Assembly: GCA_013331415.1 (NCBI GenBank)
Contig: DUGL01000120.1
Location: 1-5,955, forward strand
Source: Methanoregulaceae archaeon
Lineage (GTDB): Archaea; Halobacteriota; Methanomicrobia; Methanomicrobiales; Methanospirillaceae
Direction of reading: 5' to 3'
DNA: 5,955 nucleotides
Part shown: positions 1 through 5,435 of the stretch, piece after piece
Layout: each line of letters opens with the position of its first letter
Position numbering within the stretch: the first letter of the stretch is position 1
Notes under the pieces: generated by a model
The model's input: only the letters and a program-made list of their open reading frames with translations
Database searches by the model: none
Told to the model about the DNA's origin: nothing
Program-made: the position numbers and the translations under genes

Positions 1-99
1 GTTTTTTATGAATAGGGAACGATCCGGAAGGCAACGGGCCGGACCACCTGCAGGCTGCGACTGCTGCCAGGGAGCCCTCAATTCCTGTCCTGTGCATGC

Positions 100-135
100 C
101 TTTTTTCCTCCGGGAGAGAAAAAAGTATTACCTGA
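100..135 (+). promoter_or_regulatory. Candidate glyA operon promoter with inverted repeat
   Basis: An AT-rich stretch, AAAAAAGTATTA (119-130), lies about 30 bases before the glyA ATG, the right distance for an archaeal TATA box with a leader of a few bases. CTTTTTTC (100-107) and GAAAAAAG (118-125) form an 8-bp inverted repeat with a 10-base centre overlapping this element. It may be an operator, or the T-run may end an upstream transcript. The rest of 1-156 shows no gene. Confidence 0.35.
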
Positions 136-156
136 TCAGAACCGACCTTTTTAACC

Positions 157-1395
157 ATGTCATACCTGGCCACGACCGACCATGAAGTTGCCGCCATCAT
201 AGAAAAAGAGCGGCTCCGTCAGCAGAACGGGCTTGAACTGATAGCCTCCGAGAATCTCGTCAGCAGAGCGGTGCTGGAGGCCATGGGATCTGTCATGACC
301 AATAAGTACGCTGAAGGGTACCCCGGGAAACGGTACTACGGGGGTTGTGAGTTCCATGACATGGCCGAGAACCTTGCACGGGACCGCTTAAAAGAGCTTT
401 TTGGCGCAGAGCACGCAAACGTCCAGCCCCATTCCGGGACACAGGCCAACATGGCCGTCTACTTCTCGGTCATGGAATGTGGCGATTCCCTCATGAGCAT
501 GAGCCTCTCGCAGGGAGGCCATCTCTCCCACGGGTCACCGGTCAGCTTCAGTGGCCGGCTGTACAAGGTGGCCCAGTACGGCGTGGACCTCAGGACCGAG
601 ACGATCGATTACGGGGCTGTCGAGGAACTGGCACGGAAAGTCCGGCCGAAAGTACTGGTCTGCGGTGCGAGTGCCTACCCGCGGGTCATCGATTTTACTG
701 CCTTCCAGGAGATTGCAGAATCGGTCGATGCAGTCTGCATGGCCGACATTGCCCACATCGCAGGTCTCTGTGCCACCGGCCTGCATGAATCGCCGGTCGG
801 GGTTGTCGATTTCACCACGACCACCACCCACAAGACACTGCGGGGACCCCGGGGGGGTGCCATCATGTGTGATGCGGAATACGCCACCCAGGTCGACAAG
901 GCGGTCTTCCCCGGCATGCAGGGAGGCCCGCTCATGCATACCATCGCGGCAAAGGCGGTCTGTTTCAAGGAGGCGCTCCGTCCCTCCTTCCGTGACTACA
1001 ACCGGCAGATTGTGAAGAACTCCCAGGCCATGGCGACCGTGCTCGATGACGAAGGGCTTCGCCTCGTCTCCGGTGGAACCGACAACCACCTGATCCTGCT
1101 CGACCTCACCAACCTCGGGCTCACCGGGCTCGAAGCAGAGGTAGCCCTCGGCAGGGCCCATATCACCGTCAACAAGAATACCATACCAAACGAGAGCAGG
1201 AGCCCGTTTGTGACGAGCGGCCTCCGTATCGGGACCCCTGCGGTCACCACCCGCGGCATGAAAGAGGATGAGATGCGGCGGATCGGGCACTTTATTGCCA
1301 GGGTGCTCAAAGACATCCATAACGAGGCGACGATACAGAAGGTGGGGGCCGAGGTGCACGAGATGGCAACAGGATTCCCCCTCTATCCCGAGTGA
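157..1395 (+). CDS. glyA: Serine hydroxymethyltransferase (GlyA)
   Basis: Pyridoxal-phosphate enzyme of the cytoplasm that interconverts serine and glycine, passing the one-carbon unit to a tetrahydropterin. The 412-residue length is normal for prokaryotic SHMT. Visible signatures are ELIASEN (27-33), NKYAEGYPGKRYYGG (49-63) with the substrate/PLP tyrosines, the QPHSGTQAN cofactor loop (90-98), GGHLSHG (120-126), DIAHIAG with Asp197 and His200, and TTTTTHKTLRGPRGG, where Lys226 is the Schiff-base lysine. The ATG at 157 gives the expected family N-terminus. No Shine-Dalgarno is seen before it, so a short or leaderless mRNA is likely. It is the first gene of a tight operon and ends 1 base before folD. 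Archaeal SHMTs use either tetrahydrofolate or tetrahydromethanopterin; adjacency to folD argues for tetrahydrofolate here, which is an inference. The family call is very secure. Confidence 0.98.
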   Translation: MSYLATTDHEVAAIIEKERLRQQNGLELIASENLVSRAVLEAMGSVMTNKYAEGYPGKRYYGGCEFHDMAENLARDRLKELFGAEHANVQPHSGTQANMAVYFSVMECGDSLMSMSLSQGGHLSHGSPVSFSGRLYKVAQYGVDLRTETIDYGAVEELARKVRPKVLVCGASAYPRVIDFTAFQEIAESVDAVCMADIAHIAGLCATGLHESPVGVVDFTTTTTHKTLRGPRGGAIMCDAEYATQVDKAVFPGMQGGPLMHTIAAKAVCFKEALRPSFRDYNRQIVKNSQAMATVLDDEGLRLVSGGTDNHLILLDLTNLGLTGLEAEVALGRAHITVNKNTIPNESRSPFVTSGLRIGTPAVTTRGMKEDEMRRIGHFIARVLKDIHNEATIQKVGAEVHEMATGFPLYPE

Positions 1396-1396
1396 C

Positions 1397-2239
1397 ATGA
1401 TCCTTGATGGGAAGAAGATCCAGGAGAGACGGCTCGAACTCCTGAAGGAGGCGATCGATGAATCGGGGCTGTTCCCCCGGCTCGCCACGGTCATTGTCGG
1501 ATCTGATCCGGCATCAGAGCTGTATGTCCGGATGAAGCACCGTGCGTGTGAACAGGTGCATATCGGGTCTGTCGGGATCACCCTGCCGGAGCGGGCTTCC
1601 ACCGGAGAGGTCATCAGGGAAATACAGACCCTCAACAGGGATTCGGACATTTCCGGTATCCTTGTCCAGCTCCCCCTTCCTGCCCATATCGGGACCAGTG
1701 AGGTGATCGAAGCTGTGCTCCCGGAGAAGGATGTCGACGGGTTCCATCCGGTGAACCTCGGGCGCCTCTTCTCCGGACACCCGGTGTTCTCCCCCTGCAC
1801 CCCGCAGGGTATCATGACCCTGCTCGATGAGTACCGGATCAACCCGGAAGGGATGCATGCGGTGGTGATGGGACGGTCGATCGAGGTCGGCCGGCCGATG
1901 GCGGCGCTCCTCCTCTCCCGGGATGCAACGGTTACGATCACCCACAGCCGGACCCGGGACCTGCCATCCATCACCCGGCAGGCCGACCTCCTGGTAGTGG
2001 CGATAGGGAAAGCACGGTTCGTCGGTCCGTCAATGATACATGCGGGTGCGGTCGTCATCGACGTGGGAACGAACCGGGTCGATGGAATACTCTGCGGCGA
2101 TGTGGACTTTGACCTCGTGAAAGAGCATGCCGGTGCTATAACGCCGGTTCCCGGAGGAGTCGGCCCCATGACGATCACGACCCTGATGGAGAACACCTTC
2201 CTTGCGGCGAAGCGATCCCTATGCACCGGTGCGTGGTAG
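1397..2239 (+). CDS. folD: Methylenetetrahydrofolate dehydrogenase / methenyl-THF cyclohydrolase (FolD)
   Basis: Bifunctional cytoplasmic enzyme that oxidises 5,10-methylene-THF to methenyl-THF and hydrolyses it to 10-formyl-THF, so it takes the one-carbon unit released by GlyA. The 280-residue length is typical. Catalytic-domain motifs are all present: SELYVRMKHRAC (40-51) with Tyr43 and catalytic Lys47, GILVQLPLP (87-95) with Gln91, and DVDGFHPVNLGRL (112-124) with Asp114. The nucleotide domain follows with CTPQGIM (134-140), GRSIEVGRP (159-167, usually GRSxxVGxP), HSRT (183-186), VIDVGTN (220-226) and the C-terminal PVPGGVGPMTITTLMENT stretch. The start is the ATG at 1397, one base after the glyA stop. 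Reading further upstream in this frame runs through glyA and gives no FolD-like sequence. There is no clear ribosome site, so coupling to glyA is likely. The enzyme is folate-specific in known cases, implying real folate besides methanopterin if the host is a methanogen. Confidence 0.98.
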   Translation: MILDGKKIQERRLELLKEAIDESGLFPRLATVIVGSDPASELYVRMKHRACEQVHIGSVGITLPERASTGEVIREIQTLNRDSDISGILVQLPLPAHIGTSEVIEAVLPEKDVDGFHPVNLGRLFSGHPVFSPCTPQGIMTLLDEYRINPEGMHAVVMGRSIEVGRPMAALLLSRDATVTITHSRTRDLPSITRQADLLVVAIGKARFVGPSMIHAGAVVIDVGTNRVDGILCGDVDFDLVKEHAGAITPVPGGVGPMTITTLMENTFLAAKRSLCTGAW

Positions 2240-3033
2240 GCGGGATCACGATCGGGCAGGGGTTCCCTGTCCGGCTGATGGGGGTCATCAACTGCAGCCC
2301 TGAATCTTTTTTCCACGGCTCCTATGTCCGGCCCGGTACTGTCCGCATCCATGCAGAAGAGATGGTCTCGGAGGGCGCCGATATCATCGATATCGGGGCA
2401 CGGAGCACGGCACCCCTGTCCCCCCCTGTCAGTGAGGAGACGGAGACAGAACGGATCCTCGCTGCACTCTCCGAACTTGACGGTTCAGGTATTCCCGTCT
2501 CGGTCGACACGATGCGGAGTGGGGTCCTTGAACCCTGTCTCGACCATGATATCCATGCTGCAAATGATATCTCGGGATTTGCCGATCCGGCGTATGCCCG
2601 GCGTGTCGGTGATGCCGGCCTGCCGGCTATTCTGATGGCATCCCGGGACCTGCCCGGTGACGCTGCAGGCTGGGATGATACCCTCGCCAACCTCTCTCTC
2701 GTGGTATCCCGCTGCGAGGCGGCGGGTGTTTCCGGATACGTCCTCGACCCCGGCATCGGGCTCTGGACACCGGGACGCATCACAGCCCTCGACTGGGAGA
2801 TCTGCAGGAACTTTGATACCTGTGCCCGGTTCGGCCGACCGATCCTGGCCGCGGTCTCGCGAAAGACCTTCCTCGGTGAACCGGGCGGCCGTCCCCCGGA
2901 AGACCGGCTCCCCGCCTCCCTTGGTCTCACGGCACTCCTGATCGGGAAGGGAGCCGATCTGGTCCGGACCCATGATGTCGGCGAGACAGCCGCAGTGATC
3001 CGCATGGCCGCCCGGGTGGTTGAACGGACGTGA
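2221..3033 (+). CDS. folP: Dihydropteroate synthase family protein (FolP-like)
   Basis: DHPS joins 6-hydroxymethyl-dihydropterin pyrophosphate to p-aminobenzoate (or, in methanopterin synthesis, to a ribosylated p-aminobenzoate derivative). The 270-residue TIM-barrel protein shows the family blocks in order: MGVINCSPESFF (20-31, Asn24), GADIIDIGARSTAP (52-65), VSVDT (93-97, Asp96), ANDISGF (114-120, Asn115), LDPGIG (175-180, Asp176), VSRKTFLG (212-219, Lys215) and GADLVRTHDV (244-253, Arg249 and His251). All core pterin and catalytic positions known from bacterial DHPS are kept, so an active enzyme is expected. Two sites differ from bacterial FolP: STAP replaces STRP, and LMASR stands where LMHM is usual. 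The ATG at 2221 overlaps folD by 19 bases; a GTG at 2233 would cut that to 7 and is equally plausible, since neither start has a strong ribosome site. Its place after glyA-folD favours folate as product, but a methanopterin role is not excluded. Confidence 0.93.
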   Translation: MHRCVVGGITIGQGFPVRLMGVINCSPESFFHGSYVRPGTVRIHAEEMVSEGADIIDIGARSTAPLSPPVSEETETERILAALSELDGSGIPVSVDTMRSGVLEPCLDHDIHAANDISGFADPAYARRVGDAGLPAILMASRDLPGDAAGWDDTLANLSLVVSRCEAAGVSGYVLDPGIGLWTPGRITALDWEICRNFDTCARFGRPILAAVSRKTFLGEPGGRPPEDRLPASLGLTALLIGKGADLVRTHDVGETAAVIRMAARVVERT

Positions 3034-3809
3034 CTGCATTTATCACGGTCGCAATCCGGACCGGGATCATCGGTGAAGGGGACGATATCGTGGCCGCGCT
3101 CCTCGAAGGGATATCCCGATCAGAGGCAGCACAGATCGAGGACGGTGATATCATCGTCATCGCTGAAACTGCACTTGCGACTGCAGAAGGATCCGTGGTC
3201 TGCCTGGAATCCGTCACACCGGACAGCGCATCGATCACCCTGGGCAGGACCTATGGCATCGACCCCCGGCTGGTTGAGGTAGTTGTCCGGGAGAGTGACG
3301 AGGTGGTCGGCGGGATCCCGGGTCACCTGCTCTGCATGAGGGGGGGAACCCTCCTCCCGAACGCCGGGGTCGATGCATCCAATGCCCCTCCGGGCTGCGT
3401 GGTCCTCCTCCCCAGAAACCCGGACCAGAGTGCCCGCCGCATCGCGAGCGAGTTCCACGCCCGGACCGGTGCCCGGAGCGGGGTGATTGTTGCAGATTCC
3501 CGGACCCATGCCATGCGGTCAGGCTGCAGCGGGGTCGCCATCGGGTGCTATGGGATCCCATCCGTCATCGATGCACGGGGAAAGCGGGACCTCTTCGGCA
3601 GGCCACTCGAGGTGACCAAGCAGGCTCTCGCCGACAATATTGCATCCGCGGCCGAGATCGTGATGGGGGAGGCCGATGAGTCCACCCCCGCTGCACTCAT
3701 CCGCGGGCTCGGCATCCCGATCAGCGATTGCGAAGGGGTGGAGTCAATTGCCGCAGAGGACTGCCTCTTCATGGGGCTGCTTGCACGGGGGACAAAGGGG
3801 AGGGACTAA
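3030..3809 (+). CDS. cofE: CofE-family gamma-glutamyl ligase (F420-0:L-glutamate ligase or folate-type ligase)
   Basis: CofE is a GTP- and metal-dependent ligase that adds gamma-linked glutamates to F420-0. The 259 residues match the family throughout: GDDI near 17-20, GDIIVIAETALATAEG (39-54), LPNAGVDASN (109-118), LLPRNPDQSARRI (126-138), a VADS segment (154-157), SGVAIGCYGI (167-176), DLFGRPLEVT (187-196), ADNIASAAEIVMGEADE (201-217) and IRGLG (224-228). Several normally invariant sites look altered compared with the CofE/FbiB pattern as I remember it. SKAEGR is here ATAEGS. The T/SDTxGRxxR motif reads ADSRTHAMR (155-163). The C-terminal RPxEEDLF-type ending is AAEDCLF (241-247). The GTG start at 3030 overlaps the folP stop as GTGA, with a GGTGGTT ribosome-site candidate at 3015-3021. 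Being fourth in a glyA-folD-folP operon, it could glutamylate dihydropteroate instead of F420-0. The fold assignment is secure; the substrate is not. Confidence 0.87.
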   Translation: MTAFITVAIRTGIIGEGDDIVAALLEGISRSEAAQIEDGDIIVIAETALATAEGSVVCLESVTPDSASITLGRTYGIDPRLVEVVVRESDEVVGGIPGHLLCMRGGTLLPNAGVDASNAPPGCVVLLPRNPDQSARRIASEFHARTGARSGVIVADSRTHAMRSGCSGVAIGCYGIPSVIDARGKRDLFGRPLEVTKQALADNIASAAEIVMGEADESTPAALIRGLGIPISDCEGVESIAAEDCLFMGLLARGTKGRD

Positions 3810-3811
3810 GT

Positions 3812-4315
3812 TCAGACGGCATTCCCGGAGTCTGTCCGGCTCACTTCCCTCCCCTGCAGGAACCGGATCACTTCCGCGATATCCGGGACGCTGTGCACCG
3901 GGTAGACCTTCACGAATACCACCCGCTGTTTCTCATCCAGGATGATGTTCGCCCGCTCCGAGAACCCGTTGGCATCCCTGAAGATGCCGTATGCCTGTGC
4001 CACCTTCCCGTGCGGCCAGAAATCGGCGAGGATCCGGGTATCCTCTATCTTCAGGGAATCGGCCCATGCCTTCTTGCAGGTGACAGAATCCACGCTGATC
4101 CCCACGGCAACCGTGTTCATCGATGAGAACAGCGCATAATTCTCCTCAAGCGACTGCATCTGGGCTGCACAGAAGTCTGTCCAGGCGAGCGGGTGAAACG
4201 AGAGGAGGACCCTCCTCCCCATCTCTTCCAGGAGCCCGAATGTCTGGCTCCGCTGGTCCTTGAGGGAGAAATTCGGTGCGTGTTCTCCCGGCTGGATGAT
4301 GGTCTGGCGTTCCAT
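3812..4315 (-). CDS. Peroxiredoxin, AhpC/TSA family thiol peroxidase
   Basis: Thioredoxin-fold peroxidase that reduces hydrogen peroxide or organic hydroperoxides in the cytoplasm through a reactive cysteine. The 167-residue protein starts with the family entry GEHAPNFSLKDQ (10-21). It carries the active-site pattern PxxxTxxC as PLAWTDFC (42-49), making Cys49 the peroxidatic residue. Arg121 in SERANIILDEK (119-129) fits the conserved active-site arginine. Cys49 is followed by Ala50-Ala51, and no cysteine lies five residues later as in typical BCP/PrxQ. The only other cysteine is Cys80 in SVDSVTCKKAW, so the enzyme is either 1-Cys or uses Cys80 as an unusual resolving residue. The ATG at 4315 has a good ribosome site (GGTGAGG at 4323-4329 on the plus coordinates). 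Its stop lies 2 bases from that of the convergent CofE-family gene. In a strict anaerobe it would serve oxygen defence; that role is inferred. Confidence 0.93.
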   Translation of the reverse strand: MERQTIIQPGEHAPNFSLKDQRSQTFGLLEEMGRRVLLSFHPLAWTDFCAAQMQSLEENYALFSSMNTVAVGISVDSVTCKKAWADSLKIEDTRILADFWPHGKVAQAYGIFRDANGFSERANIILDEKQRVVFVKVYPVHSVPDIAEVIRFLQGREVSRTDSGNAV

Positions 4316-4322
4316 TGGGTAT

Positions 4323-4329
4323 CCTCACC
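4323..4329 (-). promoter_or_regulatory. Ribosome binding site of the peroxiredoxin gene
   Basis: Read on the minus strand the sequence is GGTGAGG. Its GGTGA core matches the complement of the archaeal 16S rRNA 3' end and sits 9 bases before the ATG at 4315. It is the clearest Shine-Dalgarno in the window and supports that start. The other genes lack one of comparable quality. Confidence 0.65.
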
Positions 4330-4473
4330 GTACTCGTCTCGCTCCTGGCATATCAGGCCTCGCATCGGATCGTCCGGGAGTACACCCCGCCAGCCCGGGG
4401 GGGTCTTCCTGCCGGCATTCCACCCCAAGGAGTGGAGAGGCGGAACGGGGGTATACGACAGGAAACCGCCATT

Positions 4474-4530
4474 CCCTGGGTGTCCCAAGAGAACCCGGAC
4501 GGTCTGTCCGGTATGGGTTCATACCCAGGG
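4474..4530. other. Nested inverted repeats, possible RNA structure
   Basis: CCCTGGGT at 4474-4481 pairs perfectly with ACCCAGGG at 4523-4530. Inside this arm, CCGGAC (4495-4500) and GTCCGG (4506-4511) form a 6-bp stem with a 5-base loop. As an alternative, GGTATG (4510-4515) and CATACC (4520-4525) form a 6-bp stem with a 4-base loop; the two inner stems share bases 4510-4511. Together they could fold as an outer stem with inner hairpins on either strand. GC richness makes chance pairing common, so this is only a candidate. Confidence 0.35.
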
Positions 4531-4607
4531 GAGAACGGGTGCCGGGATGCATGAAACCAGGCAGGGAGATCGAGCATTTTCCAGCCAGAGATCTGAGAAT
4601 CGAGGAA

Positions 4608-4642
4608 TTGCTGGTACCGGAATCCGTTGCTCCAGCAACGGA
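4608..4642 (-). other. Hairpin downstream of cofC with an alternative pairing
   Basis: TCCGTTGC (4623-4630), loop TCCA, and GCAACGGA (4635-4642) form a perfect 8-bp stem-loop beginning 38 bases past the cofC stop in the direction of cofC transcription. TTGCTGG (4608-4614) can instead pair with CCAGCAA (4632-4638), which would break the first stem. The first hairpin could end or stabilise the cofC transcript. However, no T-tract follows on either strand, so a standard terminator is not shown. Confidence 0.45.
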
Positions 4643-4679
4643 GAAGAGGCCCCGGAAAGGCATATGCCACTGTCAGCGA

Positions 4680-5318
4680 TCAGGGGGTGTCCGTGCGGAG
4701 ACGGTCCACACCGACTCTTCCCTTCTCGATGGTAATCGCAAACCCGAGCTCTTTTAAAAACCCGCTGCTCCTCCCCGTCCCATGGATGAGGAGTTCCACC
4801 AGGTCCTCCTTCTCATCGATATCGGTATGGATCAGGAAGGAATCGATCACTTCGCAGGAGAGCCCGCATTCTGCCGCGATAGCGAGGTGCTTCTGGAAAC
4901 TCGCGCCATAGTAGCTCACCCGGAAGCGATCGGCACAGGAGAGGTATATCGCGTTCGTGCCACCGCCCCTCCCGGGGACGATAGCCATATCGGATGGGGT
5001 GGAAAGGAGTCTCCTGACTGCTGCCGCTCGCACGAGGGGTGTATCTGCCATGATGATCAGGAGCGGTCCGGAGGTCCGTTCCAGGTACGCATTGATCGAT
5101 TCGTTCAGACCCCGCGGGTCCTGTACCACCCGGACACCCTCAAAAGAGAACGGCTCCGTCGCCAGGATCACCGGTTCACACCCTGCGCCAGTAACAGCGG
5201 TGATCACATCGCAGAGCATCAGCCGGGCAAATTTCTCCCGCTCAGGCTGATCGAGGACGCATGAGAGCCGGGTCTTGGGATTTGTCGGCTTGAACGGGAT
5301 CAGGGCAGGGACTGACAC
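4680..5318 (-). CDS. cofC: 2-phospho-L-lactate guanylyltransferase (CofC)
   Basis: CofC activates 2-phospho-L-lactate with GTP to lactyl-2-diphospho-5'-guanosine, the donor that CofD joins to FO to make F420-0. The 212-residue nucleotidyltransferase has the family hallmark PFKPTNPKTRLS (8-19), the GTP-binding N-terminus. This is followed by ERxKFARLML (26-35), QDPRGLNESIN (66-76), MADTPLV (90-96, the metal/nucleotide region, more often DLPLL), PGRGGGTNAI (115-124), SFQKHL (140-145) and TDIDEKEDL (165-173). The start is a GTG at 5318; a nearby ATG at 5325-5323 is out of frame. No good ribosome site precedes it, and a TATA-like element about 30 bases upstream suggests a very short leader. It is divergent from cofG, another F420 gene. 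Family assignment is secure from motif order and length. Confidence 0.95.
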   Translation of the reverse strand: MSVPALIPFKPTNPKTRLSCVLDQPEREKFARLMLCDVITAVTGAGCEPVILATEPFSFEGVRVVQDPRGLNESINAYLERTSGPLLIIMADTPLVRAAAVRRLLSTPSDMAIVPGRGGGTNAIYLSCADRFRVSYYGASFQKHLAIAAECGLSCEVIDSFLIHTDIDEKEDLVELLIHGTGRSSGFLKELGFAITIEKGRVGVDRLRTDTP

Positions 5319-5345
5319 GCTGCATACCGGTTGGACCAGACAGGG

Positions 5346-5353
5346 TAAAAAAT
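5346..5353 (-). promoter_or_regulatory. Candidate TATA box of cofC
   Basis: On the minus strand the sequence reads ATTTTTTA, the most AT-rich stretch close upstream of the cofC GTG at 5318. Archaeal initiation about 25 bases downstream of the box centre would fall near 5325, giving a leader of only some 7 bases. That agrees with the lack of a Shine-Dalgarno. The assignment is by position and composition only. Confidence 0.4.
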
Positions 5354-5398
5354 CCTCCGCTCCTGCACACCCTTGCGCTGAGCACCTGCATCACCGTG

Positions 5399-5406
5399 CT
5401 TATATC
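5399..5406 (+). promoter_or_regulatory. Candidate TATA box of cofG
   Basis: CTTATATC closely resembles the archaeal TATA consensus and lies 29-36 bases before the cofG ATG. Initiation about 25 bases downstream would be near 5427, leaving a leader of about 9 bases. An inverted repeat, AGCAC (5381-5385) and GTGCT (5396-5400), touches its upstream edge and might be a regulator site. Confidence 0.5.
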
Positions 5407-5435
5407 TCCCGGGATCTTATCCTCTACTGGAGCAT

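Larger units (their letters stand above)
4330..4679. other. Gene-free intergenic region with several inverted repeats
   Basis: About 350 bases between the end of cofC and the ribosome site of the peroxiredoxin gene, with no open frame that resembles a known protein. Frames on both strands are open here, but their translations are rich in Arg, Pro, Gly and Ser without motifs, as expected for GC-rich non-coding DNA. The region holds several perfect inverted repeats: 4474-4481 with 4523-4530, 4495-4500 with 4506-4511, 4510-4515 with 4520-4525, 4608-4614 with 4632-4638, and 4623-4630 with 4635-4642. The peroxiredoxin promoter should lie here. A weak AT-rich centre is seen around 4348-4353, but no convincing TATA box. 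A structured RNA or a long regulated 5' leader is possible. Confidence 0.55.

Noticed and set aside
23..43. Short inverted repeat TCCGG/CCGGA before glyA
   Set aside because: Only 5 bp with an 11-base loop in GC-rich DNA; expected by chance.
535..2352. 605-codon open frame on the minus strand, antisense to glyA and folD
   Set aside because: It lies opposite two certain genes and its translation shows no family motifs and an Arg/Ser/Pro/Thr-rich composition. Long antisense frames are common in GC-rich coding DNA.
2322..3005. 227-codon minus-strand frame inside the DHPS gene
   Set aside because: Fully antisense to a gene with intact family motifs, low-complexity Arg/Ser/Pro-rich translation, no ribosome site of note.
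4623..4642. Calling the perfect 8-bp hairpin an intrinsic terminator of cofC
   Set aside because: No T-tract follows on either strand, so the element is recorded as a hairpin of unknown role.
4325..4670. Minus-strand frames of 105-112 codons in the spacer, candidates for a small gene between cofC and the peroxiredoxin gene
   Set aside because: Different frames are open over the same bases, the translations are motif-free, and the region is better described by its inverted repeats. Not fully excluded without comparison to relatives.
4193..4757. Two overlapping plus-strand frames (180 and 165 codons) covering the spacer and the 5' part of the peroxiredoxin gene
   Set aside because: They overlap proven genes at both ends, share no motif with any family I recognise, and look like GC-rich read-through.
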